In this document: one piece after another, positions 33,014 through 42,263 of the stretch | How positions within the stretch are numbered: the stretch's first letter is position 1 | Layout of the letters: each line of letters begins with the position of its first letter | DNA from: Agrostemma githago | Taxonomy: Eukaryota > Streptophyta > Magnoliopsida > Caryophyllales > Caryophyllaceae | Assembly (NCBI GenBank): GCA_958450325.1 | Contig: OY288261.1 | Location: 17,721,277-17,785,276 of the forward strand | DNA length: 64,000 nt | Direction: 5' to 3' | The notes under the pieces: generated by a model | What the model saw: only the letters and a program-made list of their open reading frames with translations | Databases searched by the model: none | What the model was told of the DNA's origin: nothing | Program-made: the position numbers and the translations under genes

Positions 33014-34661
33014 TGATGGGAAGGATTTGCCGTGGATCCCTACCAACAAGTAATACCAACAAAACTTAACACGTAGCTAGGGAAGTCGGGTAGATATCCA
33101 CGGAGACGGTTATGAGGTGTCTAGACTATGGTCAACTCAAAAACAAGACTAGGTTACCAAGACAACACAAAGGGGAACAAACTAGCAAGAATTGACTAAG
33201 CATGATGGTGAAAAGAGATGGAACTAGTGTTATGGATGAACTAGATATAGCATGAACTAAATGAAACAACTAAGCTAATGAAACAATCAAACTATGATTA
33301 GCAAGATGGAGAAATCAAATTGGGAAGGAGTAGGGTTACTTTGGGTTCATAAGTGTAGTAGGATAATTGGGAGATCGAGGGGGTAGGCTTCACCTAGTTA
33401 TTAAGGTTGGTCCGCGCTCTCGCGTCAAAGACAATGTCCGCACTCTCGTGTCAAAGACAAAACCCGAATACTCATGCAAGATGTTACCCAATACACAAGG
33501 ATTCAACCACAAATCAATCACACAATGAGAAGAGGAAGACAAGCATGAGAAGCATGACCACTACTACTCAAACAAGCAATTCAACAAACACATAGTGTGC
33601 TTAACATGTGACTAGTAACAAAGCATTCACCTTTACCCACAATCAAACCCTAATCACCCATAATGAACACTTAATCCCTCTACTAACCCCATAATAAGTC
33701 TACTCACTCATGTCTAAACAAACATTAACATAAACAAGAGAAATCAACACAAACATTAAAACATTCATAATGAAAGTGAAACTAGTAAGAACAATGAACA
33801 ATGAACAAAACAATGAACAAAGATTAAAAATTGAATGATAAACAAAGATAAAGGAAAAGAGAAGAGGAAGATTATACCAAACTAGTGAAGGCGAAAGATT
33901 GAAACTTGTATAATAAGAAAACCCAAATACATCAACCAAGGTTGTCAATCTTGGTTGGATTCTTCAAGAAATCCCTTAATACAAGACTAATTACTAAGAT
34001 TAATCTAAGATTAACAAAAGATTAATGTGAAACTAAGCTAGGGATGAAGAGAGTCTATCTAGGGTTTAGAATAGTGTAGAGTAATTTAAGGTGCTTAAAC
34101 AATACAAGGGAAGGGTATTTATAAGGGTTCATGAGCAAAGGAGAAGAAAAGAAGTGACGCGGGTCTGCACGTGGCCAATCTCGGGCAAGAAGAGATAGTC
34201 TCGGTCGATATGGGACCCATCTCGGCCGAGAATAGATGATCTCGGTCGAGATTGCTGGTCAGTGGCCTGTCTTTGCGTTGCTTCATCATCCCGATCGAGA
34301 TGGCCATCATCTCGACCGGGATGGGTCTTGTATGCCTCAAATATGATCTCAAGGGTCCCTACTTGCTTCTCATGGGCTTCTCATCGATTCTCGGTGCTCG
34401 GGATTGAGTCTTAAGGGGCTCGGGAATGGGTCCCAAGGTCTCGGGATCGAATCTAAGCCACCGAGTGATCGTCGCTTCTCTTCGTTGGCTCCAAATGTGT
34501 CGGAAACGAGTCGGAATCGTTCCAATTCTCCATGATTGGTCTTAGGAACCTAAAAAAACTAGAAGAAGCATAAGTAGCCTCGAAACCGCTCCAAAGAGCG
34601 ATTTCACAAGAGAAACCGGGACCAAACACAAGGAAAATAGCACTACAAAACACACTTATCA
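33014..34661 (-). mobile_element. Solo-LTR-like insertion in TNP2 (1648 bp)
   Basis: Read on minus it begins TGATAAGTGTG and ends CCCATCA, with a five-base target duplication TGATG at 33009-33013 and 34662-34666. No repeated ends and no coding region, so a solo LTR (or a very small LTR derivative) is the best reading. A TATAAATA box lies at 34116-34123 (minus). Upstream of it, at 34190-34325, are CTCGGYCGAG-type palindromes. The segment ACCTCATAACCGTCTCCGTGG (minus, near 33100) is of a kind I associate with plant non-coding LTR elements, but I cannot name the family. Confidence 0.8.
34116..34325 (-). promoter_or_regulatory. LTR promoter with CTCGGYCGAG palindromes
   Basis: TATAAATA on minus at 34123-34116. 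Palindromes TCTCGGCCGAGA (34220-34231) and ATCTCGGTCGAGAT (34239-34252), with broken copies on both sides (for example CCCGATCGAGAT near 34290 and ATCTCGACCGGGAT near 34309). The arrangement parallels the Tat LTR promoters although the LTRs are otherwise unrelated. Confidence 0.5.
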
Positions 34662-34928
34662 TGATGATATGGTCGAGGAGGAGGAACACAGCGAAGTGGA
34701 AGGCATCGATGATTTGGAGGTGGATGATGAGGAGGAGGACAACTACGAGGAGGAGGATGTAGTTGGGTCGAGTAGGCAAGTGGGAAACGACAATGACAGC
34801 GTCGACGACGATTTCTAGTAGGGTATAGCTTTAATAATCTATGTTATTTGAATAGTAATAATGTATATTGCTAGTAGTTTGTAGTTGATTATGTTGTTAA
34901 TTTCTAACTTTCTGTCTTCGTCAGCAGA

Positions 34929-36521
34929 TATGGTGTTAGGCAGACGATTTAGAGCTGGGAGCGGTAGCAGGAGGAGCCAACATGGGCAGGAAGATGAGCA
35001 ACGGAACAAGAACCAGCTGAACGAGAACCAAATGGTCATAGGGAACCAGCAAGGCACAGAGGAGCAACCACAACCCCCTCCACCACTACCTCAGGGGCTT
35101 AGATATCGAGAGCGTGACGGGCGCCTTATTCTGAGCCCCGATAACAAGTGGTAAACTTCAATCATATTAGGAACTTCATTATTGTGAACCGGTTAATTAT
35201 ACTTTTACACTTCAATCTTATTTCCTATTTTGGTGTACGTTTCGGAACCGCAAGGTGGTGACCGGTGTCACCGATAGTTTCCTGTCTGACTTGACGACCT
35301 ACTGCACAAGTTGGACCCAGGTGCCTACGTGGCAGCAGGAGAAGTGGTTCGTTAATTTCAAGGTGCACAATTTTTTTGGGTTTACATTAGTGGGTCCCTA
35401 TTACTGTTATTTACTGATTATTAATTTAATAACGACAAACTATCTTGTAATTGAAACACTGGTGGGAGGACAACCTCGAGGTGGCTGCAAGAGACCGGTA
35501 CATGGAGGTCGCAGTCGATCGATACAGGGACAACATGTTCAAGATAACGAATGAGGGGAAGGAGAAGAAATACCTTACAGGTTTGATTATTGATCAATTC
35601 AATTAGTGTTACAACTTGAATACAAAGTTATGTATATCTTCGCTTGTTGATCTCTTCATATGAATTGTAGGTGCCGCACTTGAACAGTTCTACAAAGTCC
35701 GCTTCGACCCCAAGATTGCTAAGAGATCCCTACAAGCAAAGAAAAACAAAAGGGGAGGAGGAGATCCTGAGGCGGAAGCGGCGGCCACCCACTACGGTGG
35801 GTCGCAGTCGATGCACCAGCGGGCTATGGAGGTAAGTATTTCCTTTCCTTTTAATTTATTTTTTTGGATTCTTATTTAATGTTTTCATTAAAAACGTTAA
35901 GTAGAAATTTAAATGTACCGTTAACAGTTAAAGAAGAAAACAGGAGAACTCCCCACAGCTGCGCAGCTGTTCCTTGACATGAAGAGCAAGGTGGACTGCA
36001 AGGGTCAAAGGGGCTTCATTTCGGACAGGGACCAAGAAATTTGGGTGAGGTTCTAACATAAGGCTTCTACACATTGTTCTTTAGATTGTGACTTTGTTAA
36101 TGAATTCTCATCTAATTATCAAATCAATTTCTTTTAGGATGCATATATTGAGGCCACCTCCACGGACGACCCTGAAGGTAGAGATCTGAACGAGGTATGG
36201 TTCAGAATCAAGGAAGGGTACCGCAAGGGAGCGGTGTATGGTACGACGAACGCTCACACTCTTTAATGGACACCAACCAATGCTCGGAGAGGGCGTTTAA
36301 CCACGACGGAGTACGTACCATCCGTCGTTGTTGAGATGAGGTCGGAACCGCAAGAGAAGAGGGCGCAACGGGCTGCTATGGCTGAGAGGATTAAGGAGCA
36401 GGATGAGAGGATGAAGAAGCATGATGAGCGGCTGAAGACGCAGGATGAGCGTATCCAGCGACATGATACAGTCAGCTTGCAAATACTAGAGGAGCTAGCT
36501 CGCCTCAGGAGCATGCAGTAG
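34929..36521 (+). pseudogene. TNPA: CACTA TNPA-type protein, multi-exon, one nonsense
   Basis: Plant Ptta/En/Spm transposase family (second CACTA gene; binds the subterminal repeats in En/Spm). I infer exons at about 34929-35149 (basic, Q- and P-rich start), 35237-35361 (VVTGVTDSFLSDLTTYC, WQQEKWFVNF), 35457-35579 (EVAARDRYMEVAVDRYRD), 35671-35831 (ALEQFYKVRFDPKIAKRS), 35930-36042 (TAAQLFLDMKSKVDCKG) and 36138-36521. Donors GTAAGT (35832) and GTGAGG (36043) and acceptors TTTTAG, AACAG and TTGTAG are clear; the acceptor before the second exon is not, and may be lost. TAA at 36264-36266 interrupts the last exon (probably CAA to TAA); the frame then runs on through a charged coiled-coil-like end with repeated DERMKKHDERLKTQDER heptads to TAG. 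Confidence 0.82.
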
Positions 36522-36904
36522 CAGAACTGCAACTCCGGCCCCATTCCACAACGCCGAGACCCAGAGACCCCTTCAACGGGGGTGGTTTTGGCACTTCCGC
36601 TAGTTTTACCGTTCAGTGAGCATGTAGATTTAGAAACACAGCTTGTAGTTTAAGAATGTTGATGAAAATAGTTTGTAGCATTACTCGTAATTTAGTTTAT
36701 TCAAGTACTTTTAGTTACCTTGGTTGGCAATTATGGAAATGTGAAGCCGACATTATGTAACCGATACAGCATGGTGCTTAGAACGTATTTGTCATTGCTG
36801 GGTTGTTTTTCTTTTTGCAGATTATGGCTAGAAATAAAATGAATTGAATCAACGAAATACTGGCCTTGTAGCGACAGATATCTGTCGCTAAAATGGTTAA
36901 ATAG
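36522..36904 (+). other. CACTA 3' region, left part
   Basis: Non-coding. One full subterminal palindrome (TAGCGACAGATATCTGTCGCTA) lies at 36869-36890. AATAG at 36900-36904 is the left target duplication of the Tat element. Confidence 0.7.
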
Positions 36905-37910
36905 TGTGGACATGACGTAGGTCCACCCCGACGCGGCCACGCGCGGGTTTGGGTAGGCGAATGAATCTCGTGGTAAGATTGTTCTCGGGTTCGAAATTTA
37001 AGTCAAAGATGGAGTCGCCACCGAATTTTGTGGTTATTCGGAACCATTCGAGCCCACTCTATGTCGTCATGGGCCGTACACAAAGTATGACCCATTTCGA
37101 TTTCAGAGTTTATGGATCTCGTCCCTTTGCATTGCAATACCGATACCATCTGCACCGGTAATCGTGTATAGAATGACTCTCGTGCGCCAACGGTTTCGGG
37201 CATCCGGAAACCGAGGTTTTGAGTAAGGGGTGAGGGTACGTGTTGGGAAGCCCACTAAGGACACCCAACCCCGCCCGCACATGGCGGCCTCTACTAAGAC
37301 ATCGTTCGTGTTCGTGTACGCGCGCTAGTAAAACGACTAAATGATATGCAAACAGCGTTTTCGGGCTAAGCATGTGAATTTTGCGTTAACTACGTCATTT
37401 AATGCATCTAACTATTGTCGAAGTTGTTTAGCATGCGAGGTTCATTTATAAAGCGGTAAACATCCAAATAAACAAAGCTCGTAAATAGATTACAAATTAC
37501 ACGGGCGGAAATACAACCCGGCCAATACGAAAATTACAACAATAAAAATAGCGTAGAAGGAAAATAAAAGAAGCGATAGATAAATAAATGACTCGAAACG
37601 GACCCGTATATAAACTAGACCGTGAATCGTGTAGATGGACGAACTCCGATTAAATACACATTATATTGTGCATTAAACGAAGGACGGAGACATAGGACCT
37701 AGGCGTGATGCTAGCCCGATCCCATGCCTCGATGCCTTGTCTCGACTTATCACGTCGAAAAATCGATCAAAGTCGTTCTAGTGAAGTGGTATGCATGAGT
37801 TTTGAAAAATAGAATTACGTGATTGACTTTACACCCTACGACTAAGTCGTAAAAAAAAGACGAGGCTCGGATGATAAAAAAAGGCTCTCGGTTATCTGGG
37901 CTACAGGACC

Positions 37911-38017
37911 CACTCGATCGAGTCATGGTCTGACTCGGTCGAGTGTGTCCTCGAGGAGGCTACTGCCTAGGATTTTGGATGCTACTCGATCGAGTAGCCT
38001 ATGGTACTCGGTCGAGT
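37911..38017. repeat. Downstream palindrome cluster in the Tat LTR
   Basis: Four copies of the ACTCGRYCGAGT core: about 37911-37923, 37933-37944, 37982-37997 (CTACTCGATCGAGTAG) and 38006-38017. By position they would be transcribed, unlike the upstream cluster. TACTGCCTAGGATTTTGGA between them resembles the spacer in the antisense-gene intron (TACTGCCTGTTTTTGGA). Confidence 0.75.
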
Positions 38018-38910
38018 GGCACCTGTATGAGGCATAACTCGTATTGTTTTATGTTTGAAAATCGATGGTGGGCCGAGTTAAATAAAAATATCGCACGATT
38101 TAAATTTAACTCGGCTTCCGGTACTATAATCCTGTACGTATACGATCATAATACCGTTATCGGAATTTTCTGAAAATGTTATCGTTAGATTGAAATTTTG
38201 GATTAGTGACGAAATTGTATCCCTCTACGTCACGACATCGATACTAATCCTTTCGGATTATGTGATGTCGGTGTTCGTATCAACGGGTTCCGTACTAATC
38301 GCAGAAATGGATCCATACACGTTCAACTACGAATGACCATGATCGCATTACGCCCTTGAGTACATTGGGGCGGCGCTCCTCGAAAGGGTGTCACCTCCGT
38401 CGTTACTCGTAAAGGGATTAAACGGACCTTGAATGGTCGTCGTAGTCAAACGTGTTTAGATCCGAGTTTTAATACTATTATATATGTATACGGTATATAA
38501 TGTTAATAGTAAAAAAAGAAATCAAAAAAAATGCGAAAAGTACAAAATGTTAGTGTTAGCATTACTATACTAATATGATTATGATATAAAAAGCGAAAAT
38601 ATAAATAAAATGAGACGAGATAGTAGAGATTGAGACGGGGTTTACGACACCCTCAACATACATGCTTAGTAAAGGCCTCGGAAATGGACTCGTAATAGCG
38701 GCACGGACGCGAGAGTATCGAGGATGTACGCGAGTTATGGTGTGTGTGTGTGTGTGTGGATGGTTTGTCGGTTTTTTCGAGGGACAAGGACTCGGTTTCT
38801 TGTGTAGTATTGCTTAGGGTTGTAGTGTAGATGTAAGTGTAAGACTTAGGGTAGAAATGTAGGGTTTTTGTTCATTGATCAAAGCTGAAAAATGAGAAGG
38901 GTTTGTGCGG

Positions 38911-39051
38911 TATTTATAGAGTTTACCCCACGATCTAGGGTCACTCGATCGAGTGGCCCTAGTGCACTCGATCGAGTGCCTTTGAAAACGGGTCTGGTCC
39001 GGTTTTTGAGGCTCCACTCGACCGAGTGGGTCAACCCACTCGATCGAGTGG
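38911..39051 (-). promoter_or_regulatory. Tat 3' LTR promoter: TATA and four palindromes
   Basis: TATAAATA on minus at 38918-38911. Palindromes at 38942-38955, 38964-38979, 39014-39029 and 39036-39051, each CACTCGAYCGAGTG with flanking C/G symmetry in three. Same order and spacing as at 452-588 and 60816-60956. Confidence 0.65.
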
Positions 39052-39437
39052 ATCAAGGGAATCGAGTCATTTTAGGAAATGGTTGACTTTGTTTGATTTT
39101 TGAATTTTGTATTGGGCGCCGGTTTCTAGAAGCTCCTCTAGGCTGATTTATGTGACGGATTCGTCTTTGACCGGGTTTTGACCCGGTCGCCAAAAGACGG
39201 GTTTTATTTTTGGTGTCGGTTTTGGCCCAAATTAGTCTTATTTTGCTCGGAACGACCCACTGGGCCGGAATTTGAGGTTGGTTTTGAGATATTTGTACTC
39301 TGCTAAAAGTCCACGTCGGATATTATTGATTTCGAGTCCATATTTGAGTATACTAAGTCACGTTTGCGTCCGATCATCATCGGGTGTTTTGTTGGGAACT
39401 GCTATAGACACTAGCAGGCAAAATGCAGGTGTCTACA

Positions 39438-39450
39438 GAGCCCCCACTCT
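39438..39450 (-). promoter_or_regulatory. Polypurine tract of the Tat element
   Basis: On minus AGAGTGGGGGCTC abuts the start of the 3' LTR. It is the plus-strand primer site and confirms the minus orientation of the element. Confidence 0.8.
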
Positions 39451-40018
39451 GACTGAGGCTTGGACAAGGCGAAAGTCAGAGTAGCTACCAGGCCAATCGC
39501 AGATTATGACCTGGCAGCCTTCCGGTCGAGTCGTTTGTAGTCTAGTAGACTTGCGTGAAGGGCTCGCCGGCCATAAGCAGAGGGTCATACCTGTCCTGAT
39601 GATGGTAGCCCCGTGGGGAGTCAAACTTGCCTTTGAGGGTGTAGGTGTACCCGTATGCCAACACATCACGTCTTGGATGTAGCATTCCGGGGGAAACATT
39701 GACTAACGCTGGGGAGTGAAATAGCTGCGCGGAGACTTGCTTCTGAAGTCTGGGGTGTACCTGTATGCTGACAAATAACAAATAGCATGTAACACATAGG
39801 CAAAACACCGACTCATGCCGGGGAAAATAAGATATTGATTTTTTAAAAGTAGAAAAAAAAATTGAAAATTTATTATCACAATTTTTTAGAAATTTTTAGG
39901 AAAGCTCGGGACGACTTGATTCCTTGTTCTAGGTTCTGAACTGCAATTAGGCCTGCGCGCGCGTAGGGCCCAGGTTTGCTGAGGGGGCATGGTAGTTAGG
40001 GTTACAATTAGGGTTTCC
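39451..40018. other. Spacer between polypurine tract and antisense gene
   Basis: No gene recognised. The word GGTGTACCTGTATG and the near-copy GGTGTACCCGTATGCC occur about 110 bp apart (39645-39765), a small degenerate repeat. Short open frames on both strands have no support. Confidence 0.45.
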
Positions 40019-40124
40019 TATTATAAATATAGGTCTCCCTGCTTCGACCTCTGCATCCCAAACCAAACTCTCCTTTTCTTCTCCAAAATCTCTTAGACTT
40101 TCAAGAAAATTTGAAATTTCTATC
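40019..40124 (+). promoter_or_regulatory. Putative promoter and leader of the antisense gene
   Basis: TATTATAAATATA at 40019-40031, followed by a pyrimidine-rich leader (CTCTCCTTTTCTTCTCC) that lacks ATG until 40125. It suggests that the antisense gene has its own plus-strand promoter. Confidence 0.5.
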
Positions 40125-41880
40125 ATGGGCATCGATCATTTGACAGCAATGCTTTTTGCCTGGTCCCAATACTTTCGGGACGAGGAAAAGGTACAGTTGA
40201 CTCAGATGGGAATTGTCAGTTTGTTCCCATTTCAACGTCTGATAATCGACTCACACTTCTTGGACGCCTGCTTGAAGTTTTGGGATACTACCCATCACGT
40301 CTTCGCGTTCCCGCGAGGAGAAATATGTCCCCTCCCTGAGGAGATCGTGGCTATAGGTGGTTGGAGCCCTATTGCTCGTCCTGCTATCCCTCCGTTCTAC
40401 CCGGATCCAAGAAGGAGGCTGAGGGATTTCTTGGGTCTGTCTCATGCCGAGACAGATCGAATGGTGCGAGGAAATACTGTTTCCCTTTTCAACTTGGCTG
40501 ACAAGTTTATGAACCTCCAAGATGTGAGGATCACTGCTGCTCATAGGCGTAGGGCCTTCGCCTTTTGCATGCTGCACCGCTATGTCTTCGAGGGGATGAT
40601 GGATGTTGACTCGTGCTTGGGTCAAATCAGGTTGATTGGTGTGGTTGACCAGATGGAGACTGGTCATAGCCCTGCTTGGCTAGCCACTAGGGAGATCATC
40701 ATGGGTCTGGATGCTAGGCGTCTTGACCCGGACCGACGGTTGACGGGTAGTACCCTTATTCTGCAGGTATACATTCCACGATTTTTTTTTTCGTGTGAAT
40801 TTTCTGATGTACGTAGGTCACTCGATCGAGTGGACCTGTCACTCGATCGAGTGACACTCTTAGCGAGCTACTGCCTGTTTTTGGAGGGCTTACTCGATCG
40901 AGTCAACTACTGTACTCGATCGAGTGGGCTGTAGCGGACCACCTAATCACGGCTTTCATGTGTATATTCAGATTTGGTTGTCGGAACGTCTCTCGATCAT
41001 AGAGTCCCCTCCGAGTATTCCCAATTACCGTAGCGGCCAAATCAGCTCGAGGAGGCGACGCATAAGCTCGAGTCATCATATAAACCGAGCTTATTGGGAT
41101 GAGGAGCTGGTGTTCCATGGTGGTCCTTTGATTAGGTGGACCGTCGCCTGGTGGTTCCTCTCCAAACTGACGGGTTTGGCCAAGAGAGACCAAGCCCGCT
41201 ACCTGGTGATTCTGTCCCTTGACTGAACAGTTCACATTTACCCAGACCGCCTTCTGAGGCAGTTCGGTTCTTCTCAGCGCATTCCTGAGACTGAAGCCAT
41301 CATTAGCGTCTCGCTCCAATTGACGGACGCTATGTGCGACACCTGGTTGCAGAGGTGGTTTACCCGTCCCATGTGGACCATACCCTGCCCTTGCCAATCC
41401 GCTTGGGTTTCACGGGCTTACCAGAAGTGGACTTCCGAGGAGGCTCGCAAAGCTTTGAAGGTTGATGAGGCCTTCGAATTGGTTCGCCGGGAGACGGGGA
41501 AGGACAACAGGGGTTTCTTCGACGAGGGAGACACTCCTGCTACTTTAGTCCGATTAGAATCGGGTCTTAAGTCACAAACTAAGACTCGATTTAAGGAGGT
41601 CGGTGCTAGCAGCACGCGGGGGCAGCCAAGCCCCCAGACTGATTTGGAGAGACGACTTGGGCCAAGGCTGGCTGCCCGGGATCGACTAGGCCCGCGTGAC
41701 CGGCTTCCTGAGCCCGTGAGGGCCCGACTTGGGCCCATTGAGGTGGTAGAGGACTCGAGCTCAAACAAACGATCCCGAGCTAAGGAGGTTCCTGTGGTGA
41801 TTCGGGAACGCTCCCCTCCGCGTCGTCGTCAGTGGACGGCCAAGGAGGCCAAGGACAAGGGGAAGGGCAAGATGCCCTGA
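40125..41880 (+). pseudogene. Antisense extra gene of the Tat element (DUF7745 / plant-mobile-domain-like)
   Basis: Exon 1, 40125-40766 (214 codons), carries LKFWDTTHHVFAFPRGEICPLPEEIVAIGGW, the pattern shared by DUF7745 and plant-mobile-domain proteins encoded by extra open frames of Tat elements. GT-AG intron 40767-40971. Exon 2, 40972-41880, continues in frame (IWLSERLSIIESPP) with a single TGA at 41224-41226 (LD, stop, TVHIYP), where CGA to TGA is the simplest cause. It ends in a basic, arginine-rich tail (SPPRRRQW…KGKGKMP). About 517 codons. It runs opposite to gag-pol, tail to tail with integrase. The role of such proteins is unknown. Confidence 0.78.
40767..40971 (+). other. Intron of the antisense gene, packed with palindromes
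   Basis: CTGCAG/GTATAC at the start and GTGTATATTCAG at the end; removal keeps the frame. It contains four CTCGATCGAG palindromes at 40819-40832, 40839-40854, 40892-40903 and 40913-40925. Confidence 0.8.
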
Positions 41881-42263
41881 ATACCGAGTCCTTAGTTTTA
41901 TTATTTGAATATTATTATTATTTTTGTTGTGTGCTTTTTTGTATTTTTTGAATTCCTGCATTTGGTAATTTCCCGAGTTTATCGGGATTTTTTGAATTAA
42001 TAAGAGAAGTTATTATTAAACCGTCCCTGTCTTTTCTCGATTGCATTGGTTGTACCCTTTTGAGGGGTTGCCTACGTATCCACAAATAGTGGAATGAAAC
42101 CAAACATAGTTCAAGCTCAGTAGATTTGCAATCTCGAATTACACCAAGACTATTGGTTCAAGATGCTTGCGACAGTAGAATAAATAATTCTAGCTCATTG
42201 ACTTGCTTTTTTGAAAAAAAAAATGATTTTTTTAAAAAACTTGCTAATGACAATAAGAAAGGG
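41881..42263. other. Convergent 3' region between the antisense gene and integrase
   Basis: AT-rich and non-coding. TTAATAAGAGAAG near 42000 could serve as a plant poly(A) element. No repeat seen. Confidence 0.45.

Larger units (their letters stand above)
29591..34818 (+). pseudogene. TNP2: CACTA TNP2 transposase, inactivated and interrupted
   Basis: Domains in order: transposase-associated zinc-type domain (RKWMYEERLDKR… CPCVKCKN, residues 6-60), TNP2 catalytic family region (IDACPDECMLFW, LTYFSIAPRLQKLY, WPFMITPYNLPPW, then INDFPAYGMLSGWSTAGQ, then HNLDVMHIEKN), DUF4218 (PVALKQLLPQGVW…MYPFER), a GT-AG intron at 31884-31965, DUF4216 (YYGLVEDIFELCYAG) and an acidic C-terminus. Lesions: a frameshift near 30886, TGA at 31140-31142 followed by a decayed stretch to 31280, a frameshift near 32725, and the insertion at 33014-34661 inside the acidic tail. 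The tail resumes in frame at 34667 and ends TAG at 34816-34818. It would cut and join the CACTA ends if intact. Confidence 0.9.
36905..39437 (-). repeat. Tat element 3' LTR (full, 2533 bp)
   Basis: Minus strand TGTAGACACCTGC at 39437 to ATGTCCACA at 36905. It contains the TATA box (38911-38918) with four palindromes upstream, a GT repeat (38741-38757), and a second palindrome cluster at 37911-38017 downstream of the promoter. Confidence 0.95.

Noticed and set aside
34453..34779. Minus-strand frame crossing the right edge of the insertion in TNP2
   Set aside because: It reads through an LTR end into the complement of the acidic tail; no protein similarity recognised.
37911..38017. CRISPR-like array (repeats with spacers)
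   Set aside because: The units are 12-16-bp palindromes with irregular spacing in a plant LTR.
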